Assembly (NCBI RefSeq): GCF_046530675.1
Contig: NZ_CP172558.1
Coordinates: 1,550,001 to 1,614,000, forward strand
Source of the DNA: Chitinibacter sp046530675
Lineage (GTDB): Bacteria > Pseudomonadota > Gammaproteobacteria > Burkholderiales > Chitinibacteraceae
Length of the DNA stretch: 64,000 nt
Direction of reading: 5' to 3'
The position numbers and the translations under genes were made by a program. The notes beneath the pieces were generated by a model, which did not search any database, was not told where the DNA came from, and saw only the letters and a program-made list of their open reading frames with translations. This document shows positions 52,419-61,392 of the stretch, piece after piece (within the stretch, counting starts at the first letter, position 1; the number at the start of each line of letters is the position of its first letter).

Positions 52419-52743
52419 GATTTGCGACTCGCAAGACTTGCAGGAACGCGGGCTGGCATTTCGATTTAATATCAAAGAGCGCGCCGCGATTGCCTTGCGT
52501 TATGGTGGTCAGGTTTATGCTTATTACAATGAATGTGCGCATGTGCCGATCGAACTTGATTTCAATCCGGGTGATGTATTTGATCTATCCCGGCAATTTT
52601 TAATTTGTTCGACCCACGGCGCATATTATGATCCGACCAACGGTTTATGTTTGGGCGGCCCATGTAGTGGCCGCAGTTTGCATCGCCTGACCGTGATTGA
52701 AAAAGACAACGCAGTCTGGCTGCTTGAGGAATCCAATTCATGA
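52411..52743 (+). CDS. Rieske [2Fe-2S] protein
   Basis: A 110-residue small Rieske ferredoxin-like protein. The cluster ligands are Cys42 and His44 (ECAHVPIELD) and Cys66 and His69 (CSTHGAYYDP). The segment GLCLGGPCSGRSLHRL completes the fold. It overlaps the HAD gene by eight bases and the next gene by four (ATGA), so it belongs to the same transcript. Electron-transfer partner unknown. Confidence 0.88.
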   Translation: MVKICDSQDLQERGLAFRFNIKERAAIALRYGGQVYAYYNECAHVPIELDFNPGDVFDLSRQFLICSTHGAYYDPTNGLCLGGPCSGRSLHRLTVIEKDNAVWLLEESNS

Positions 52744-53678
52744 ATGAATCATTTGAACGCGACGCGTTAAAAGAAATTTTAACCGCGTCGATTAAAGAGC
52801 AACGCAGCGCCCGGCGCTGGGGTATTTTTTTCAAGTTTCTGACCTTTGCTTATCTGTTTATGATCGCCGGTCTGATGCTGGGCTGGATCGGCGATGAAGA
52901 CGCCGAAAGCGCCAGCAGCGGCGCACATGTAGCGGTGGTCGATTTGAATGGCGAAATTTCGGCCGGTGGTGACGCCAGTAGCGAAATGGTGCTGCATGGT
53001 TTGAAAAATGCCTTTGAAGACCGCAATAGCAAGGCGGTAATTTTGCGCGCCAACAGTCCCGGCGGCAGCCCGGTGCAGTCGGGGATGATGTACGATGAAA
53101 TCGTTCGCCTGAAGAAACAACATCCGAAAATTCCGTTTTATGTCGTCGTTGAGGATGTTTGTGCTTCGGGTTGTTATTACACCGCCGTCGCTGGTGACAA
53201 AATTTTTGCCGACAAGGCGTCGATTGTCGGTTCGATTGGCGTCTTGATGGATGGCTTTGGCTTTACCGGGACGATGGATAAATTGGGCGTCGAACGCCGC
53301 CTGATTACGGCTGGCGCGAACAAAGGCTTTCTTGATCCGTTTTCGCCACAAAGCGAAGAGCAGAAACAGAAAGCCGTGACGATGCTGGCTGAAGTTCATC
53401 AGCAATTTATTAATGTCGTGAAGCAGGGGCGCGGCAAACGGCTGGCGAGCAACAATCCGGATATTTTCTCAGGTCTGGTCTGGTCGGGAGAAACCGGCGT
53501 GAAGCTCGGTTTAGTCGATGGTTTGGGCTCGGTTAGCAGCGTCGCACGTGATATCGTCAAAGTCGACAATGTGGTTGATTTTACCCCGCAACCTTCGTAT
53601 GCCGATCGCTTGGCTCGGCAGCTGGGCGTCGCTGCGGCGACGACGCTGGGTGCAAAGCTGGACATCCGATTGAAATAG
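52740..53678 (+). CDS. sppA: S49 family serine peptidase (SppA-like)
   Basis: A 312-residue membrane-anchored signal-peptide peptidase. One transmembrane helix near residues 28-50, then the S49 domain: VILRANSPGGSPVQSGMMYD, EDVCASGCYYTAV with catalytic Ser143, SIVGSIGVLMDGFGF, and the general base Lys194 in GANKGFLDP. It is the half-length form with one catalytic domain, as in Bacillus SppA. Fourth gene of the rluC cluster, translationally coupled to the Rieske gene. Confidence 0.92.
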   Translation: MNESFERDALKEILTASIKEQRSARRWGIFFKFLTFAYLFMIAGLMLGWIGDEDAESASSGAHVAVVDLNGEISAGGDASSEMVLHGLKNAFEDRNSKAVILRANSPGGSPVQSGMMYDEIVRLKKQHPKIPFYVVVEDVCASGCYYTAVAGDKIFADKASIVGSIGVLMDGFGFTGTMDKLGVERRLITAGANKGFLDPFSPQSEEQKQKAVTMLAEVHQQFINVVKQGRGKRLASNNPDIFSGLVWSGETGVKLGLVDGLGSVSSVARDIVKVDNVVDFTPQPSYADRLARQLGVAAATTLGAKLDIRLK

Positions 53679-53685
53679 ATGGTAT

Positions 53686-53734
53686 GGGTATATGAGTGCA
53701 GGTCATTGTAGGTATGTTCTGCATTGATATACCC
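53686..53734. repeat. 49-bp GGGTAT/ATACCC intergenic repeat, copy 12
   Basis: The best palindromic copy: GGGTATATGAGTGCAG at the left and CTGCATTGATATACCC at the right pair at 14 of 16 positions. It starts 7 bp after the sppA stop codon and ends 18 bp before motD. Confidence 0.85.
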
Positions 53735-53752
53735 AATTAGATGAGGTTGCTT

Positions 53753-54529
53753 ATGGCGCGCAGAAAAAGAGTTGAAGAGCATGAAAATCACGAGCGTTGG
53801 TTGGTCTCCTACGCCGATTTCATTACCTTGCTGTTTGCTTTTTTTGTCGTGATGTATGCGATTTCATCGGTCAATGAAGGCAAATACAAAGTTCTGTCCA
53901 ACTCCTTGGTTGACGCCTTCAAGCAGCCTAATACTTCAGCCAATTTTTTGCGCATGGAAAACCAGCATGTCATGGGCGCACCGCAGAAACTCGTGGTGAT
54001 TCCCGGCCCAACCGTATTGCCTAGTGCCGGCAAGTATCAGGAGCAGGCAAAAAAAATGCGGGGAATGGCCAGCGATTTGCGCAAATCGCTAGGCTCGCTG
54101 ATTGATGAGGGAACGGTCAAAGTGACGCAATCCAAACGCGGGATTGCCGTCGAAATCAGCGACTCGATCCTGTTTATGACCGGTCGCGCCGATTTGCAGT
54201 CCGACGCGATCAGCGCCCTGCAAACCATTGCCGCGCAATTACAAGGCTCGGATAATCTGATCCAGATCGAAGGCCATACTGACAATCAGCCGATTCGTGG
54301 CGGCCTGTTTCCGAGTAACTGGGAATTATCGTCTGCGCGTGCAGCCAGTGTCGTGCGGCTATTTCAGGAAAGCGGAATCGCGCCGCAAAGAATGGCGGCA
54401 GTCGGTTATGCCGAGTTTCGCCCAGTGGAGTCCAATGACAGCGACGAGAGTCGCGCCCGCAATCGCCGGGTCACACTGAATATCCTGGCCGACAATCAGG
54501 ATGAAGTGGCCGTGATCTCGCAAAATTAG
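53753..54529 (+). CDS. motD: Flagellar motor protein MotD (MotB family)
   Basis: A 258-residue stator protein. The plug region RWLVSYADFITLLFAFFVVM has the essential proton-channel Asp22 at the start of the single transmembrane helix. The C-terminal half is an OmpA-like peptidoglycan-binding domain (QIEGHTDNQPIRGGLFPSNW, ELSSARAASVVRLFQESGI). The MARRKRVEEHENHERW start is typical of MotD. The MotC/MotA partner is not encoded next to it in this window, which is unusual because motC and motD are normally paired. Confidence 0.9.
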   Translation: MARRKRVEEHENHERWLVSYADFITLLFAFFVVMYAISSVNEGKYKVLSNSLVDAFKQPNTSANFLRMENQHVMGAPQKLVVIPGPTVLPSAGKYQEQAKKMRGMASDLRKSLGSLIDEGTVKVTQSKRGIAVEISDSILFMTGRADLQSDAISALQTIAAQLQGSDNLIQIEGHTDNQPIRGGLFPSNWELSSARAASVVRLFQESGIAPQRMAAVGYAEFRPVESNDSDESRARNRRVTLNILADNQDEVAVISQN

Positions 54530-54545
54530 ACCTGCACCCCCGGAG

Positions 54546-54563
54546 CAAACAGTCATCTGTTTG
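54546..54563 (+). terminator. Weak hairpin after motD
   Basis: CAAACAG-TCAT-CTGTTTG, 16 bp after the motD stop codon, without a clear T tract; a possible terminator only. Confidence 0.3.
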
Positions 54564-54617
54564 TGATCGATCCTTTCGCGCACTATAAAGAAATATTGAC
54601 CCGACCGGTATTTCTGC

Positions 54618-56072
54618 GTGAACTCCTTCGCCAGTGCGCTTTCTGAAAATATACCTGATTTGCTTGACCAGATTGAGCAGGGTTTTTTGCAGGATCCAGA
54701 TGAAGCGCATCGAAACAGTGCAGCGCTGTTTGCGCGTTCCAAAGAATTGGATCTCAAGCCCGGCCTTCATCTTCGTATCTACGTCGTTCATGCCCAGTCG
54801 CTCTGGCATTTGGGGCAATACCGCAAAGCATTGCGTTTGATTAACCGAGCCATCAAGCAATCTGATGATTCGGCGTTAAACGACCATCGCGCCGAAATTT
54901 TTCTGATCCGGGGAAAAATCAATTTCAGTCTTAAAAACTACCTGTCGGCCATGGAAGATTTTTCACTGGCGGCCGATGTAGCAATTGATTTGCTCAATAT
55001 TGAAGTGGCAGTTGAAGCCTATTTATATATAGGCAGAATCTACATTGTATTTGGTCAGCAGGAACAGGCTGACGAGGTATTGAACCTGGGTTACAAACTG
55101 GCGAAGGGAATTGGCAGCGCGCGCCTGATCGCCAAAAGTGCCATTTTTTTATCCGATCAGTTGCTTGAGCAGCAACGCTATCAGGAAGCGCTGGCCATTA
55201 TTCATCAAAGCGAAGCCAGCTTGCTGGAGCTTGGCGATTTAACCTGGCTGATTGAGTCAGGAAAAACGCAGGCCATTTGCTATCAGAAAACTCAGCACCC
55301 CGAAGAGGCAGAGCTCTATTTTGCCAGCATGTTTGCGATTGCGCAGCATATGAAAATTAAATGGGGTGGCGCACTGATCGCAATTCACTATGCCCAATTT
55401 TTGCTGGAATGGAATGAATGGCAGCGTGCGCTTGAAATGCTCGATTGGGCCGATCCATTGTTAAAGTCATTTGACGATTTGTACCTGGCTCAATTAAGTG
55501 CTGAGTTGCGATTTAACGCCTATAAGAAAAACAATGATTTTAAAATGGCACTGGAAAGCCTGATGCAGTTTGAAAAGATAAAATTAAAATGGGTGCAGCT
55601 GAATGTGTCCGAAGATGAATCCAGAAAAAAAGACCGATTCAAAAATTTGCAGAAAGTAATGAAGAACGTTGATCGAACGCGAAATGAATTTGAACGTTTG
55701 CTGGAGCCTGTTATTTCCAGAGCATCAATCGGAAGCGAGAAATTATTGCTGGAGAAGTGCAAAGAACTCGCTGATGAATGTTCAATTCTTTGGCTGGAGG
55801 CAGAAACGAAGCTCAAATATCGCCGCGTAGTTGAAAATAAAATTGATGGTTTGTTGAGGGATTTTTGCCTTCATGGCGATATTTGGCTCAGAACCCTACA
55901 TGGACAGTATTTGATTTATTTTACCGAGGGCGCAGCTCGAAAAGAAATGTTGCAATTGGACTTGCTGCAAACGATTGATCGTTTTCCATGGCAATGGCAT
56001 GACTGCGAAGTCCCTGTGTTGAAAACGAAATGGATGGCGCCCCGCGATGTCATCATGCATTTACATCACTAA
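54618..56072 (+). CDS. TPR-repeat protein with degenerate cyclase-like C-terminus (first paralogue)
   Basis: A 484-residue protein starting with GTG at 54618. About eight TPR-like helix pairs fill residues 40-340 (for example RIYVVHAQSLWHLGQYRKAL and AYLYIGRIYIVFGQQEQADE). A charged coiled segment follows (about 335-370), then a last domain in which WLRTLHGQYLIYFTEGAARK aligns by eye with the RxGGDEFxxxxP stretch of GGDEF domains, though GGDEF itself is lost. It resembles the next gene in length and layout, so the two are likely a tandem duplication. It probably senses or scaffolds for the downstream kinase. Confidence 0.75.
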   Translation: MNSFASALSENIPDLLDQIEQGFLQDPDEAHRNSAALFARSKELDLKPGLHLRIYVVHAQSLWHLGQYRKALRLINRAIKQSDDSALNDHRAEIFLIRGKINFSLKNYLSAMEDFSLAADVAIDLLNIEVAVEAYLYIGRIYIVFGQQEQADEVLNLGYKLAKGIGSARLIAKSAIFLSDQLLEQQRYQEALAIIHQSEASLLELGDLTWLIESGKTQAICYQKTQHPEEAELYFASMFAIAQHMKIKWGGALIAIHYAQFLLEWNEWQRALEMLDWADPLLKSFDDLYLAQLSAELRFNAYKKNNDFKMALESLMQFEKIKLKWVQLNVSEDESRKKDRFKNLQKVMKNVDRTRNEFERLLEPVISRASIGSEKLLLEKCKELADECSILWLEAETKLKYRRVVENKIDGLLRDFCLHGDIWLRTLHGQYLIYFTEGAARKEMLQLDLLQTIDRFPWQWHDCEVPVLKTKWMAPRDVIMHLHH

Positions 56073-56073
56073 A

Positions 56074-57540
56074 ATGAACAAACAAGCAGCCATTGATGCA
56101 CGAATTGCCGAGCTGATTGCCGTCATTGAAGTGTCATACTGGCAGTCCGATCCGGCTCAACTACGAGCCTGTACTGCACTATTGGATTTGTGTCTTGCGC
56201 ATCAGCATCGGCAACTGGGCTATGCCTATCTTTTGCATGGTCGTTCGCTGATGGTTTACGGTGAGCCGGATCAGGCTCAAAAAATACTTGAGCGCGGAGT
56301 GACCTGGTGTCGGAGAAAGAAGGACGCAGAGCATTATTCGCTCGGGTTGCTCTGGTTGGGCTTGCAACTTTACAAACTCAATGATTTGCCAAAAGCATTA
56401 ACGCTTTGGCTTAAATCACTGGCACTGGCGTCAGAGCAGTCCAATCTTGATTTGGTGATCGAGATTTATCTGAATTTGGGGACCTTATATCAAAGACTGG
56501 ATTTACCTGAAGAATGTCATGCCATTTTGATGAGCGGATTTTCTTTGGCTGAGGCCATCGATAATAAAAGATTGCTCGCTAAAAGCGGCATATTTCTTTC
56601 CAATTTATTGCTTTCGGGTCAGCAATATTCTTCCGGAATGGCCATCATTGCCAGATCGGAACGTGATGTGATTTTACATGCTGATCTGACCTGGGTGGCT
56701 GAGTTATGTAGAAATAAGGCCATTTGTTTATGGCGGCAGGGAAAAGTTGAAGATGCTGATATATGCTTTGAATCAGCAATATGTTTGGCAAAGAAATTTG
56801 ATCTGTCATGGATTTATATTTCTGTATCAATTGCATATTCCGAATTTTTGATTGATCAAAACCAGCAGATGTTAGCTATCCGTGTACTCGATGCTGCGGC
56901 TCCTTATTTGGAAAAATATCGTGATGATGAGTTGCGGCGGCAATGGAGCTGGGCTCGATATAGTAGTGCAAAGTCATTGAAAATGTTCGATGCTGCATTG
57001 ACTGCATTGAAGGAGTGTCAGCATTTGCAGGAAACTGAAGTTGAAAAACGCTCTTTGTATGAAGCCCGGGAAAAATTGAAAACCAGACTGGCTAAAATTT
57101 ACCCCACTTTGCGTCATGATTTTCGCCAATTTGAGCGCATGGTGAATGCATCGATAACGCAAATGAGCATTAAACAATTGCTTCAATTTAAAAAAAGCTG
57201 CGAAGAAACATTGGGGGTAGGGCGAATTATCGAAATTAGTGTTGCTACGGAAAATCATCCAATGCTTGAGCAGCGTGCAGTGCTGATTGTGAGCGAATAC
57301 TGCTCAGCGAAAGACTGTTGGGTCAAGGTTGGCAACGGGTGCTATTACATTTTTCCCGGGGGAGATGCTTCGGCGCTGTTCGATTTTGCGCTCCGTATTA
57401 TTCAGGCCATTGAAGCGCCACCGTGGCCGAAGTTTCAGGCTATATCGCTCAAGGCGAAGGCTAGAATCTTGCAAGTTAATCAGGGTATTGTGGAGCAAAT
57501 TGACAGGATTATTCAGCGAGGCGGACATGATGCAGGATGA
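56074..57540 (+). CDS. TPR-repeat protein with degenerate cyclase-like C-terminus (second paralogue)
   Basis: A 488-residue protein. TPR-like repeats run to about residue 330 (LGLLWLGLQLYKLNDLPKAL, EIYLNLGTLYQRLDLPEECH), then a coiled segment and a C-terminal domain. There CWVKVGNGCYYIFPGGDASA followed by LFDFALRIIQAIEAPPWPKF resembles the GGDEF region D-x-V-x-R-x-GGDEF-xxxxP with the active motif replaced by GNGCY. ATG 56074 follows the previous stop codon by one base; an in-frame ATG at 56047 is possible. The 3' end overlaps the kinase start by 14 bases. Confidence 0.75.
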   Translation: MNKQAAIDARIAELIAVIEVSYWQSDPAQLRACTALLDLCLAHQHRQLGYAYLLHGRSLMVYGEPDQAQKILERGVTWCRRKKDAEHYSLGLLWLGLQLYKLNDLPKALTLWLKSLALASEQSNLDLVIEIYLNLGTLYQRLDLPEECHAILMSGFSLAEAIDNKRLLAKSGIFLSNLLLSGQQYSSGMAIIARSERDVILHADLTWVAELCRNKAICLWRQGKVEDADICFESAICLAKKFDLSWIYISVSIAYSEFLIDQNQQMLAIRVLDAAAPYLEKYRDDELRRQWSWARYSSAKSLKMFDAALTALKECQHLQETEVEKRSLYEAREKLKTRLAKIYPTLRHDFRQFERMVNASITQMSIKQLLQFKKSCEETLGVGRIIEISVATENHPMLEQRAVLIVSEYCSAKDCWVKVGNGCYYIFPGGDASALFDFALRIIQAIEAPPWPKFQAISLKAKARILQVNQGIVEQIDRIIQRGGHDAG

Positions 57541-60463
57541 GTTTTCTGAATGTCTGGCCCGGCAGGCACAATACCGCTTGCGAAATTATGACCAGGCACT
57601 GGTGTTGGCGACCGAGCTGGAACGACTGGCACAAAACAACCCGGATTATCAGGCACAAGCCTTGTATTTAAAAGGTGAGGCGCTGGAGAAACTGGGGCGT
57701 TTTGCTGAAGCCAAGGCGCTTTTATTGCTATTGGAGAAAACATTACGGGCGACAACGCCGAAACATTCGCTGCTGCTTGATGTGTATGAATGCCTGGGAA
57801 AGTCGTGCTATGCCATCGGCGAATTGAGTGCGGCCTTGGAGCACTGGAGTCATTGTCTGGAGTTGGCGCTGGAGCATCATTCAATCATTCATTACATCAA
57901 AGCCTACATCGGTGTCGGTGGCGTTTATCTATATTACGGTTTTTATGAAGACTCCCTGCGGCATCATTTGCTCTCGCTTGAATATGCGCAAGAGCTGAAC
58001 GACCCTGCTTTACTGATGACCATTCATTTATGGTTGGGCAGTGATTACAACGAGTTGGGTGAGTTCCAGCGGGCGCTTGAGCATTTGGCTATCGCACAGG
58101 ACTTTTACCGGCAAGAAGCGGATAGTGGCAATCTCAGCGAAGTGCTGATGCACATCGGTTTTTCCAATTTTGGTCTGGGTAATCTGGTGGATGCGTTCAA
58201 AGCATTCAGTCAGGGCGTTGCAGTGGCAAAAACCAATCATCATGTTTGGCCGCTTGCCATGGCTCATCTCGGAATCGCCGAACTTTACTTTGCCCAGGGC
58301 AAATATCGGGAGGCTGTGCAGTATGCGCAACAGGCACAAGATTACGCAATCCAGACCCACTCGGTGCATCATGAATTGCGCGCCTGCAAGGTGCAATCTG
58401 CTGCGCTGGAAGCCTTGGCGCAATATGAAGAAGCGCTGCAGGTCTATGAACGGCATTACGCGCTGGCGGTCAGGCTCGCGAGCGAGCGAACCATGGCGCA
58501 ACTGCAAAGCGGCACGCTGCGCCGAATTAGCCGGACTGAAATTCGTTTGAAGTTATTACGCGCCGAACAGCAGAAGAAAAACCTGGAAAACGAGCATATT
58601 TTGCGTCAAGCCGAATTTTTGTCAGAAAAGAATGCACTGATTGCAGTCAATCAAGCTAAAAGTGCTTTTCTGGCTTTGGTCAGCCATGAAATACGTACTC
58701 CGCTTACTGGCGTCATTGGCATGTTACGTCTAGCCAAAGGCCAGAAAGAGCTGCGCCCGAATACGCGCGAGCAAATCAGCATCGGCTTGGAAAACGCTGA
58801 AATGCTGATGAATATCATCAATGACTTGCTCGATGCCTCGAAAATCGAAGCCGGGAAAATAGTCATCGAACAAATTCCGTTTGATCTGCACAAGTTGATT
58901 GCTCAGGTGGCCGCGTTGTTTGCGCCGAAAGCGGAGGAAAAAGGGCTGACTTTTGTGCTGGATATTGATCACTTGCCACGCTCGGGTTGTTTGGGCGATC
59001 CGACGCGTTTGCGGCAAATTCTGTTTAATCTGGTCAGCAATGCGATCAAATTTACCGAGCAAGGCTCGGTGCGGCTAAGTGCCTATCGCGACGGGGAACA
59101 GATCAAGTTTCTGGTCGCCGATACCGGAATAGGTCTGGATGAGCAAAGCCTGGTGCGGCTGTTTAATAAATTCGAGCAGGCTGATACTTCGACCACGCGT
59201 AAATATGGTGGAACCGGGTTGGGATTGTCGATTTGCCACGCCCTGATTCAACTGATGCAAGGCTCGATTGCGGTGACTAGTCAGCTCGGTGAGGGGACTT
59301 GCTTTCGGGTTGATATCCCTCTGGAGCCGGTTGAGCTGGTGGCAGCTCCCGAAGCCGAGCCCCTTGCACTGATGCCGCTGCCGCACAAGCTCAAAATTCT
59401 CTATGCCGAGGATATTGTGACCAATCAACTGATTGTGGGGGCTTTGCTGGAAGAAATGGGGCTGTCTTTACAGGTAGCCAATAATGGTTTGCAGGCGATT
59501 GAGGCGCTGGCACGTGAACATTTTGATCTGGTGCTGATGGATAGCCGGATGCCGGTGATGGATGGTAATACCGCAACCCAGCTGATCCGTCAGGGGTGCT
59601 ATCAGGAATATGAAGTACGCGATCCGGCAATTTATATTGTGGCCTTGACGGCCAATGCCGCTGACGCAGAGCGGGAAGCCGGTCTGGCAGCGGGGATGAA
59701 TGATTATTTGCTCAAGCCGATTGACCCGATCCGGCTCAGGCAGGTTTTGGTCGCCGCATGTGAATACCAGCAGCAGCGCGGATATACGCTAGAACCACTG
59801 TTTACGCCCAGCATTGCTGAAAGTTCGTTTAACGATGACGAAATCCTGCTATTGCAGCGACTTGAGCAGGCGGGGGTGGCCATCCATGAAGCTCTGGAGC
59901 GGCTCAATGGCAATTTGGCACGCTACAAGCGCTGGTTATGGCAATTCTTCCAGGAACAAAAAGCGTTTTTCGACGAATTTGATGATTTATTACTCGCGCG
60001 CGATATCGAGCAATTGATCAGCAAAGTTCATGCCTTGCGTGGTGTCGCGGGTACTTTGGGTTTGGTCGCTTTATACGAGCAGGCCGGAGCGCTGGAACAG
60101 AATTTGAATCATTTCAGTCGCAATGGCGGGGTGTGCCCGGATGGCACATGGCTGGCGCAAAGCTGGGCAACGGCAATGAAAGAAGTCTGGCCTCTGGTGC
60201 AAATGAGTGCAGCTGTTCAAGTTGCACTACCTTGCTTGCCACTGCCGGAAAATTACTGGCCGCAAGCACTGCGTCTGCAGGAGGCACTGGAATCCAATAG
60301 CTTGCGAGCCAGGCAGAAACTGCAGGAATTGCTGACCCAGATCGGCGACACCCCCGTTGCACATTCATTGCAATTGGTGAATGAAGCATTGGAAAGACTT
60401 GATTATCCTGCCGCGCAACTGGCGCTCAAAGCGATACTTCCGGAGCAAGGACATGAGTCTTGA
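57527..60463 (+). CDS. TPR-containing hybrid sensor histidine kinase with receiver and HPt domains
   Basis: A 978-residue cytoplasmic hybrid kinase. Residues 1-330 are TPR repeats, then a coiled coil, HisKA with His387 (LVSHEIRTPLTG), the HATPase domain (NLVSNAIKFTEQG, DTGIGLDE, GGTGLGLSI), a receiver with phospho-acceptor Asp672 (LVLMDSRMPVMDG), and a C-terminal HPt with His835 (KVHALRGVAG). No transmembrane helix is present. ATG 57527 has GAGG at five bases and overlaps the upstream gene; its own end overlaps the next start. It should pass phosphate to the response-regulator cyclase encoded next. Confidence 0.93.
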   Translation: MMQDEFSECLARQAQYRLRNYDQALVLATELERLAQNNPDYQAQALYLKGEALEKLGRFAEAKALLLLLEKTLRATTPKHSLLLDVYECLGKSCYAIGELSAALEHWSHCLELALEHHSIIHYIKAYIGVGGVYLYYGFYEDSLRHHLLSLEYAQELNDPALLMTIHLWLGSDYNELGEFQRALEHLAIAQDFYRQEADSGNLSEVLMHIGFSNFGLGNLVDAFKAFSQGVAVAKTNHHVWPLAMAHLGIAELYFAQGKYREAVQYAQQAQDYAIQTHSVHHELRACKVQSAALEALAQYEEALQVYERHYALAVRLASERTMAQLQSGTLRRISRTEIRLKLLRAEQQKKNLENEHILRQAEFLSEKNALIAVNQAKSAFLALVSHEIRTPLTGVIGMLRLAKGQKELRPNTREQISIGLENAEMLMNIINDLLDASKIEAGKIVIEQIPFDLHKLIAQVAALFAPKAEEKGLTFVLDIDHLPRSGCLGDPTRLRQILFNLVSNAIKFTEQGSVRLSAYRDGEQIKFLVADTGIGLDEQSLVRLFNKFEQADTSTTRKYGGTGLGLSICHALIQLMQGSIAVTSQLGEGTCFRVDIPLEPVELVAAPEAEPLALMPLPHKLKILYAEDIVTNQLIVGALLEEMGLSLQVANNGLQAIEALAREHFDLVLMDSRMPVMDGNTATQLIRQGCYQEYEVRDPAIYIVALTANAADAEREAGLAAGMNDYLLKPIDPIRLRQVLVAACEYQQQRGYTLEPLFTPSIAESSFNDDEILLLQRLEQAGVAIHEALERLNGNLARYKRWLWQFFQEQKAFFDEFDDLLLARDIEQLISKVHALRGVAGTLGLVALYEQAGALEQNLNHFSRNGGVCPDGTWLAQSWATAMKEVWPLVQMSAAVQVALPCLPLPENYWPQALRLQEALESNSLRARQKLQELLTQIGDTPVAHSLQLVNEALERLDYPAAQLALKAILPEQGHES

Positions 60464-61364
60464 TGCCTATATTCTGATTATTGATGATCAGATGACCAAT
60501 ATCGAAGCGCTGGGTGAGCTGCTGACCGATCAGTATGACGTGCATTTTGCGCTGAGCGGCGCGGCGGCCTTGCAGCAAATTGCGCAGCATAAACCCGATT
60601 TGATTTTGCTCGATATCATGATGCCCGATATGGATGGCTACGCCGTTTGTCGTGAGCTGCAAAGTCAGCCCGATACGGCTGAAATTCCGGTCATTTTTAT
60701 TACTGCGCTGGGTATGCCAGACGAAGAATCGCGCGGCTTGGATGCTGGAGCGGTCGATTATATTGTCAAACCCTTCAACCCGACGGTCGTGCGCGCGCGA
60801 GTGCGCAACCATCTGGCGTTCAAGCAAGCGCAGGATCAATTGCGGCTATTGGCGCAAACCGACGGACTGACCGGGCTGGCAAACCGACGCTATCTGTTTC
60901 AGCGCTTGCAGGCCGAATTTGAGCGCGCCCAGCACACGCCCAATGTTTTTTCGCTGATTCTGATCGATGTCGATTATTTCAAGCGATATAACGACACTCA
61001 GGGGCATGTTGCCGGGGACGTCTGTTTGCAGCGGATTGCCGGTGTGATCATGTCCGAATTGCGCAATTCGAATGATCTGATGGCGCGCTATGGGGGCGAA
61101 GAGTTTTGCTGTTTGCTGCCTGACACCCATTTGCAGGAAGCGAGGCTGATTGCCGAGCGGATTGCCCGTAGCGTCACCGAGCTGGCAATTCCCAACCCTA
61201 AAGCGCCAGGGTTAAATATTGTCACAATTAGCGCCGGCGTCGCCCAGTGGCAAAGTGATGTGACGCAGCCAGAAACCCTGCTGCAGCGCGCAGATCAGGG
61301 ATTGTATGCAGCCAAAGACGCCGGACGAAATCAGGTTTGTGTTGGGTATGTTTGTGGAAGTTAA
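60453..61364 (+). CDS. Response regulator with GGDEF diguanylate cyclase output
   Basis: A 303-residue PleD/WspR-like protein. The receiver has the acidic pair in LIIDDQ and acceptor Asp54 (LILLDIMMPDMDG), with Lys in VKPFNP. The output domain has TDGLTGLANRRYLFQRL and an intact GGEEF (214-218). The position of the inhibitory RxxD site reads NSND, so product inhibition may be lost. ATG 60453 follows GGAGCAAGG and overlaps the kinase gene by 11 bases. Its last six codons and stop lie within a 49-bp repeat copy. Confidence 0.94.
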   Translation: MSLDAYILIIDDQMTNIEALGELLTDQYDVHFALSGAAALQQIAQHKPDLILLDIMMPDMDGYAVCRELQSQPDTAEIPVIFITALGMPDEESRGLDAGAVDYIVKPFNPTVVRARVRNHLAFKQAQDQLRLLAQTDGLTGLANRRYLFQRLQAEFERAQHTPNVFSLILIDVDYFKRYNDTQGHVAGDVCLQRIAGVIMSELRNSNDLMARYGGEEFCCLLPDTHLQEARLIAERIARSVTELAIPNPKAPGLNIVTISAGVAQWQSDVTQPETLLQRADQGLYAAKDAGRNQVCVGYVCGS

Positions 61365-61392
61365 ATGGGGTGTGCTGTGTGGCAGCATACCC
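61344..61392. repeat. 49-bp GGGTAT/ATACCC repeat, copy 13, overlapping a gene end
   Basis: Starts GGGTATGTTTGTGG and ends GCAGCATACCC. It covers the last codons of the diguanylate cyclase gene and ends directly at the stop codon of the convergent RND gene. Inside it GGGGTGTGCTG-TGTG-GCAGCATACCCC (to 61393) forms a strong hairpin that may terminate both genes. Confidence 0.75.
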
